Assembly: GCA_030639665.1 (NCBI GenBank)
Contig: DAOWCC010000033.1
Span: forward strand, 1 to 15,064
Origin: Elusimicrobiota bacterium
GTDB lineage: Bacteria; Elusimicrobiota; Elusimicrobia; Elusimicrobiales; UBA9959
Reading direction: 5' to 3'
DNA length: 15,064 nt
A program made the position numbers and the translations under genes. Each line of letters starts with the position of its first letter. The first letter of the stretch is position 1. Below the pieces are notes generated by a model. It did no database searches and had not been told where the DNA came from. It worked only from the letters and a program-made list of their open reading frames with translations. Below are positions 12,504-15,064 of this stretch, piece by piece.

Positions 12504-13391
12504 ATGCTTAACAAAGTAATAAAAGTTTTAACAGCGTTGGCAATCATAGTGGGAATCGTTTTTTTGTTTGACCAATTAAGTTCTTCAACCAAAGAAACAA
12601 TACAAGCGGTTTTCTCAAGTCCGCTTTTTGTAACAGCGGTAAAGTATGTCTTGGTGGGAGGCTTGATAATTGTGGGTTTGGTTCTGATAGCTATTGTTAT
12701 TATAGCCGTTTTCGCCATATCAAAGGTTTTCGGTTCCAAATCAGGAAACGGATGGGGAAATTACGGTTTTCTGGGAAAGAAGGGGTTTTCCTGGAAGTGG
12801 AATAAGATGAAGCATAGTCAGTCAGTAGAAATAAGTTGTGATGATTATGATTCGGATTCCTTTAAAATCCGCTTAAATACCGGGGATGTGTCTGTTTCCG
12901 GCCATGATGAAAAATCCGCCAAAGCGATAATAAAAGTCGGCCAAAGTGAAGCGGGACCTGTTTTGGCCAAGTTTGAAAACGGCGAAATAAAAATTGAAAC
13001 TAAAAACGGGGAAAAGTGTATTATAAAGGACGCGAAAATAATTTTACCGAAAAAATTAAATTCGCTTGATATAAAAAATGCCAATGGCGATATTGAAGTT
13101 TCAGATTTTGAAATATCCGGCCTTGCCCAGTTAAAAACGGTAAATGGCGATATTGATATATCAAACTTCAACAATACGGAAAACCTGACAGCAAAAACCG
13201 TTAATGGCGATATTCTTTTAAAAGAATCTCAGATTAATAATGTTTCAACGGCTTCCGTTAATGGCGATATAATCTTGAAAGAATCTGTTATTGAAAATCT
13301 TGATTCCAAGACAATGAGGGGAGATATTGATTATAAGACATCAAAAGTTACAAATCCCAATATCAAAACTGTCAGCGGAGATGTGAGCTGA
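12504..13391 (+). CDS. Membrane-anchored DUF4097-type repeat protein
   Basis: A 295-residue protein. Two membrane segments lie at about residues 5-24 (VIKVLTALAIIVGIVFLF) and 42-73 (FVTAVKYVLVGGLIIVGLVLIAIVIIAVFA). The rest is a DUF4097-type beta solenoid with a regular Gly-Asp repeat: NGD at 194, 214, 234 and 253, then RGD at 272 and SGD at 291, giving 19-20 residues per coil. GGGAGG five bases before the ATG fixes the start; the frame is open upstream to 12465 without a ribosome site. The chain stops right after the last coil (SGDVS). DUF4097 proteins often accompany envelope-stress systems with SHOCT-like domains; that domain is encoded separately at 5402. The DNA also repeats: AATGGCGATAT at 13083, 13143, 13203 and 13260. 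Confidence 0.82.
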   Translation: MLNKVIKVLTALAIIVGIVFLFDQLSSSTKETIQAVFSSPLFVTAVKYVLVGGLIIVGLVLIAIVIIAVFAISKVFGSKSGNGWGNYGFLGKKGFSWKWNKMKHSQSVEISCDDYDSDSFKIRLNTGDVSVSGHDEKSAKAIIKVGQSEAGPVLAKFENGEIKIETKNGEKCIIKDAKIILPKKLNSLDIKNANGDIEVSDFEISGLAQLKTVNGDIDISNFNNTENLTAKTVNGDILLKESQINNVSTASVNGDIILKESVIENLDSKTMRGDIDYKTSKVTNPNIKTVSGDVS

Positions 13392-13394
13392 CAA

Positions 13395-13425
13395 AACGCG
13401 CGCAGGTAAATGCCAGAGGCGCGTT
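13395..13425. other. Inverted repeat between the two DUF4097 genes
   Basis: AACGCGC at 13395-13401 pairs with GCGCGTT at 13419-13425 around a 17-base loop. It is GC-rich in an AT-rich gap and has no T tract. It could be a weak hairpin in a polycistronic transcript. Confidence 0.35.
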
Positions 13426-13496
13426 ATAAGGAAAAGAAACATTGAATTGATTGTTTTTACCAAAAATTATAAACGAAATAATTAGGAGAAAATTAT

Positions 13497-14180
13497 ATGA
13501 CAAACAAAACAGAAAACTGGGAATTTAAATCCGAAGATGTGATTGCGATAGAAGTCGCGACTGAATGCGGGCCGATTACGGCGCTTGCGGATGACTCATC
13601 CATTAAAGCTGAAATCACGGGAAAATGGGATGAAGATAAACATGAAGTAAAAGCTGAAATTGAAGACCGTGTTCTGAAATTATCAATCAAATCCAAAAAG
13701 AAATGGCTAGGCTTGTTCGGAAACTCAAGTTGCAAAGCGGGGTTTAAAGTGAGCGCCCCCAAAGGCAAAAAATTGATTTTTAAAAGCGGAGCGGGATATA
13801 TTAAAGCCAATGATTTTATAAGCGGCGGAAAATTCTTATCGGGCGCCGGCACCGTGGAGTTTAAAAATCTTTCAGGACCCATAACGGCCAAAAACGGAGC
13901 CGGAACGGTAAAAGGAGATATTTATTCCGAAGAGGTTGACATAAAAAGCGGAGCCGGAACTGTTGATTTAAAATGGAATAAAGCGCCTGAAAAAGGCAAT
14001 ATTTCAATAAAGTCGGGCGCCGGCAGCGCCGTTTTGAATTTCCCGAAAGAAACCAAAATGAAAACATTGTATAAATCGGGAGTCGGCAGTTTTAATAATG
14101 AATTCGGCAATAATCCTGAAGCCGAGTTTGAAGTGAATTATAAAAGCGGAGCCGGTAGCCTGAGCATAAAGAAAATATAG
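13497..14180 (+). CDS. Soluble DUF4097-type protein with seven SGAG repeats
   Basis: A 227-residue protein with no signal peptide or membrane segment, so probably cytoplasmic. After a beta-rich N-terminal third (EVATECGPITALADDSSIKA...GKWDEDK, resembling the DUF4097 opening), seven coils carry a Gly-Ala-Gly signature: GAG at residues 98, 116, 134, 152, 174 and 218 and GVG at 195. The first four are exactly 18 residues apart. The pattern K-S-G-A-G-T-V then a beta strand suggests a right-handed solenoid in which the small residues make the turn. AGGAG lies upstream of the ATG with good spacing. It follows the membrane-anchored DUF4097 gene by 105 bases and may be cotranscribed; a long hairpin follows. 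Function is unknown. Confidence 0.8.
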   Translation: MTNKTENWEFKSEDVIAIEVATECGPITALADDSSIKAEITGKWDEDKHEVKAEIEDRVLKLSIKSKKKWLGLFGNSSCKAGFKVSAPKGKKLIFKSGAGYIKANDFISGGKFLSGAGTVEFKNLSGPITAKNGAGTVKGDIYSEEVDIKSGAGTVDLKWNKAPEKGNISIKSGAGSAVLNFPKETKMKTLYKSGVGSFNNEFGNNPEAEFEVNYKSGAGSLSIKKI

Positions 14181-14198
14181 ACCTAAAAGAATCAAATC

Positions 14199-14238
14199 CG
14201 AGACTTATGTTTTATCTCAATATAAAACATAAGTCTCG
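14199..14238. other. Perfect 17-bp hairpin after the DUF4097 gene
   Basis: CGAGACTTATGTTTTAT at 14199-14215 pairs exactly with 14222-14238 around loop CTCAAT. It lies 19 bases after the stop codon, where a terminator is expected, but no T tract follows on either strand. Alternatives are a bidirectional transcription block, an RNA stabiliser or the end of a small mobile repeat. Confidence 0.7.
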
Positions 14239-14239
14239 T

Positions 14240-14314
14240 GTGAGCCTAATATCCATTATCCTATTATTAATGGTAATAGTCGGAGCAATCCTAATGGCCG
14301 TTCCTTTTTTATAA
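14240..14314 (+). pseudogene. 3' relic of a paralogue of the 64-residue membrane protein
   Basis: The frame from 14240 reads SLISIILLLMVIVGAILMAVPFL and then stops. It matches the C-terminal YFISNILLMILVGAILMAVPFFIK of the gene at 11443. The DNA match is close: GCAATCCTAATGGCCGT is identical and most other bases agree from TTATTAATG onward. One T is missing from the final T run, causing the early stop. The 5' two-thirds of the gene is gone, and the long hairpin sits where it would be. It is not expected to be functional. Confidence 0.75.
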
Positions 14315-14654
14315 AGCAATAGCTTCTCATAAAATTATGTATATCATCGGTAAAGTTTTACGCTCACTTGATCGCTGAGGGGGTGTCCGTAGTAGTCCTT
14401 CCGATAGCCCAGTCCACCCACTCAAAAGACATAGCTTTTACTCTCAAGCATCCTCGCTGTTCATAGAAGAATTGGCTACAAATCCTAGGCCAAAAACCCA
14501 ATATCGTTTGCCGCAAAATCTTTGCCAATTCTATTGTTTCATTTTTTTGTGGTAAGAATAGCTCGTCCTATTTAAAATATATCCGATTTACCCACATACC
14601 GACATAAGGTAAAACCCGATAGAATTTGATATATTGTGTTTGGGGAGAACTAGA
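14315..14654. other. Stretch before the oxidoreductase gene
   Basis: Apart from the possible minus-strand remnant, a short inverted pair TTTACC / GGTAAA at about 14587-14613 and the ribosome site of the next gene, I see nothing functional here. No tRNA or terminator is recognisable. Confidence 0.5.
14344..14567 (-). pseudogene. Possible decayed minus-strand gene, unidentified
   Basis: On the minus strand a 67-codon frame without stops (14567 to 14364) has no start codon at its head and reads plausibly protein-like: LPQKNETIELAKIL, LGFWPRICSQFFYEQRG, MSFEWVDW. A second frame then continues GYRKDYYGHPLSDQVSVKLYR to a stop at 14344, as if one frameshift had split the gene. No family is recognised. 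The plus strand has no credible frame here. Chance is a real alternative. Confidence 0.25.
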
Positions 14655-15064
14655 ATGAAAAAAAAGACTATAAAAATTGCGGGGGCAGGTCTTGCAGGTA
14701 TGACTGCTGCAATTAATCTTGCCAAAAAAGGTTATGAGGTTATAGTGTATGAAAAAAACCAAGAAGTTGGAGATAGATTTTTTGGTGATTTTCAATTTCT
14801 CGAAAATTGGACACAACCTAAAAATACAAATGCAATAGATTTTCTTCGAGAAATTAGCATTAAAGATTCATTTTTTTATAATCCAAGTTATCAAGGGTTT
14901 GTATATGATAATAATTTAAGAAAATATAGAATTAGTGCTAAAAAACCTTTGTCGTTTTTAGTTAGGCGTGGAAGTTATGATGATTGCATTGATATTGATA
15001 TAAAAAAACAAGCCTTAAATGCGGGAGTAAGCTTTGAATTTGGCAAAAGCAAATCAGAAAATGA
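14655..15064 (+). CDS. FAD-dependent oxidoreductase, N-terminal part
   Basis: The gene runs off the right edge; 136 residues are visible. It opens with an FAD-binding Rossmann fold: KIAGAGLAGMTAAINLAKKG (GxGxxG at residues 9-14) and the acidic VIVYEKN that holds the ribose. GDRFFGDFQFLENW follows. The layout resembles the geranylgeranyl-reductase-like branch of FAD oxidoreductases that act on lipids or isoprenoids, but too little is present to name a substrate. GGGGAG lies seven bases before the ATG, so the start is firm. No clear promoter is seen upstream. The codon use is notably AT-rich (many AAT, TTT and AAA), richer than asd or parB, which may hint at a different history, but this is an impression. 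Confidence 0.8.
   Translation, partial: MKKKTIKIAGAGLAGMTAAINLAKKGYEVIVYEKNQEVGDRFFGDFQFLENWTQPKNTNAIDFLREISIKDSFFYNPSYQGFVYDNNLRKYRISAKKPLSFLVRRGSYDDCIDIDIKKQALNAGVSFEFGKSKSEN

Noticed and set aside
13083..13270. Regular repeat AATGGCGATAT with about 60-base period, CRISPR-like at first sight
   Set aside because: The repeats are in frame and encode the NGDI turns of the DUF4097 protein, and the stretches between them encode the intervening solenoid strands.
12504..14180. The two DUF4097 proteins as secreted adhesins
   Set aside because: The first has internal membrane helices but no cleavable signal and the second has neither, so export to the surface is not supported.

Overview
The window looks like the chromosome of an uncultured, AT-rich, Gram-negative-type bacterium with a small-gene style seen in candidate phyla such as Omnitrophota. 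That placement is an inference from the mix of genes (chromosomal ParAB, DUF2089 and SHOCT-like proteins, DUF4097 proteins, dispersed CCCCCTTT...AAAGGGGG repeats) and no rRNA or other marker is present to confirm it. Most genes have clear Shine-Dalgarno sites (GGAGG, AGGAG).

Region 1 (1-1815, minus strand): a 6-phosphogluconolactonase-like gene cut by the left edge, an extended short-chain dehydrogenase (NAD-dependent epimerase/dehydratase) and a dUTPase. Two overlapping hairpins lie between the last two. Region 2 (1816-3903): a 650-base non-coding stretch with three GGTTAA tandem-site repeats and one copy of a dispersed double-hairpin repeat, then an excisionase-like HTH protein and a complete IS30-family insertion sequence whose transposase stop codon lies just outside the element. 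Region 3 (4039-7001): a membrane SPFH/prohibitin-like protein with a strong terminator, then a sigma70-type promoter driving a DUF2089 zinc-ribbon/HTH regulator, a SHOCT-like protein and a LiaI/LiaF-like membrane protein. All three carry the same short helical-hairpin motif. A possible structured RNA and a zinc-ribbon plus PH-domain membrane protein follow.

Region 4 (7002-10042): chromosome partitioning genes parA and parB, with two identical 18-bp palindromes containing the parS core. One is in the parA leader and the other is 1.4 kb upstream, at the stop codon of the SHOCT-like gene. A secreted protein of unknown function follows parB. Region 5 (10128-12198): aspartate-semialdehyde dehydrogenase, a small lipoprotein, a 64-residue membrane protein and an ECF sigma factor, closely spaced. 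Region 6 (12199-14180): the second dispersed repeat copy and two DUF4097-type repeat proteins, one membrane anchored (NGDI repeats) and one apparently soluble (SGAG repeats). Region 7 (14181-15064): a long perfect hairpin, a 3' relic of a gene paralogous to the 64-residue membrane protein, a possible decayed minus-strand gene, and the start of an FAD-dependent oxidoreductase that runs off the right edge.

The most coherent functional theme is an envelope-sensing set (DUF2089 regulator, SHOCT-like protein, LiaI/LiaF-like protein, PH-domain protein, ECF sigma factor, DUF4097 proteins). It is interleaved with the chromosome-segregation locus and its parS sites.
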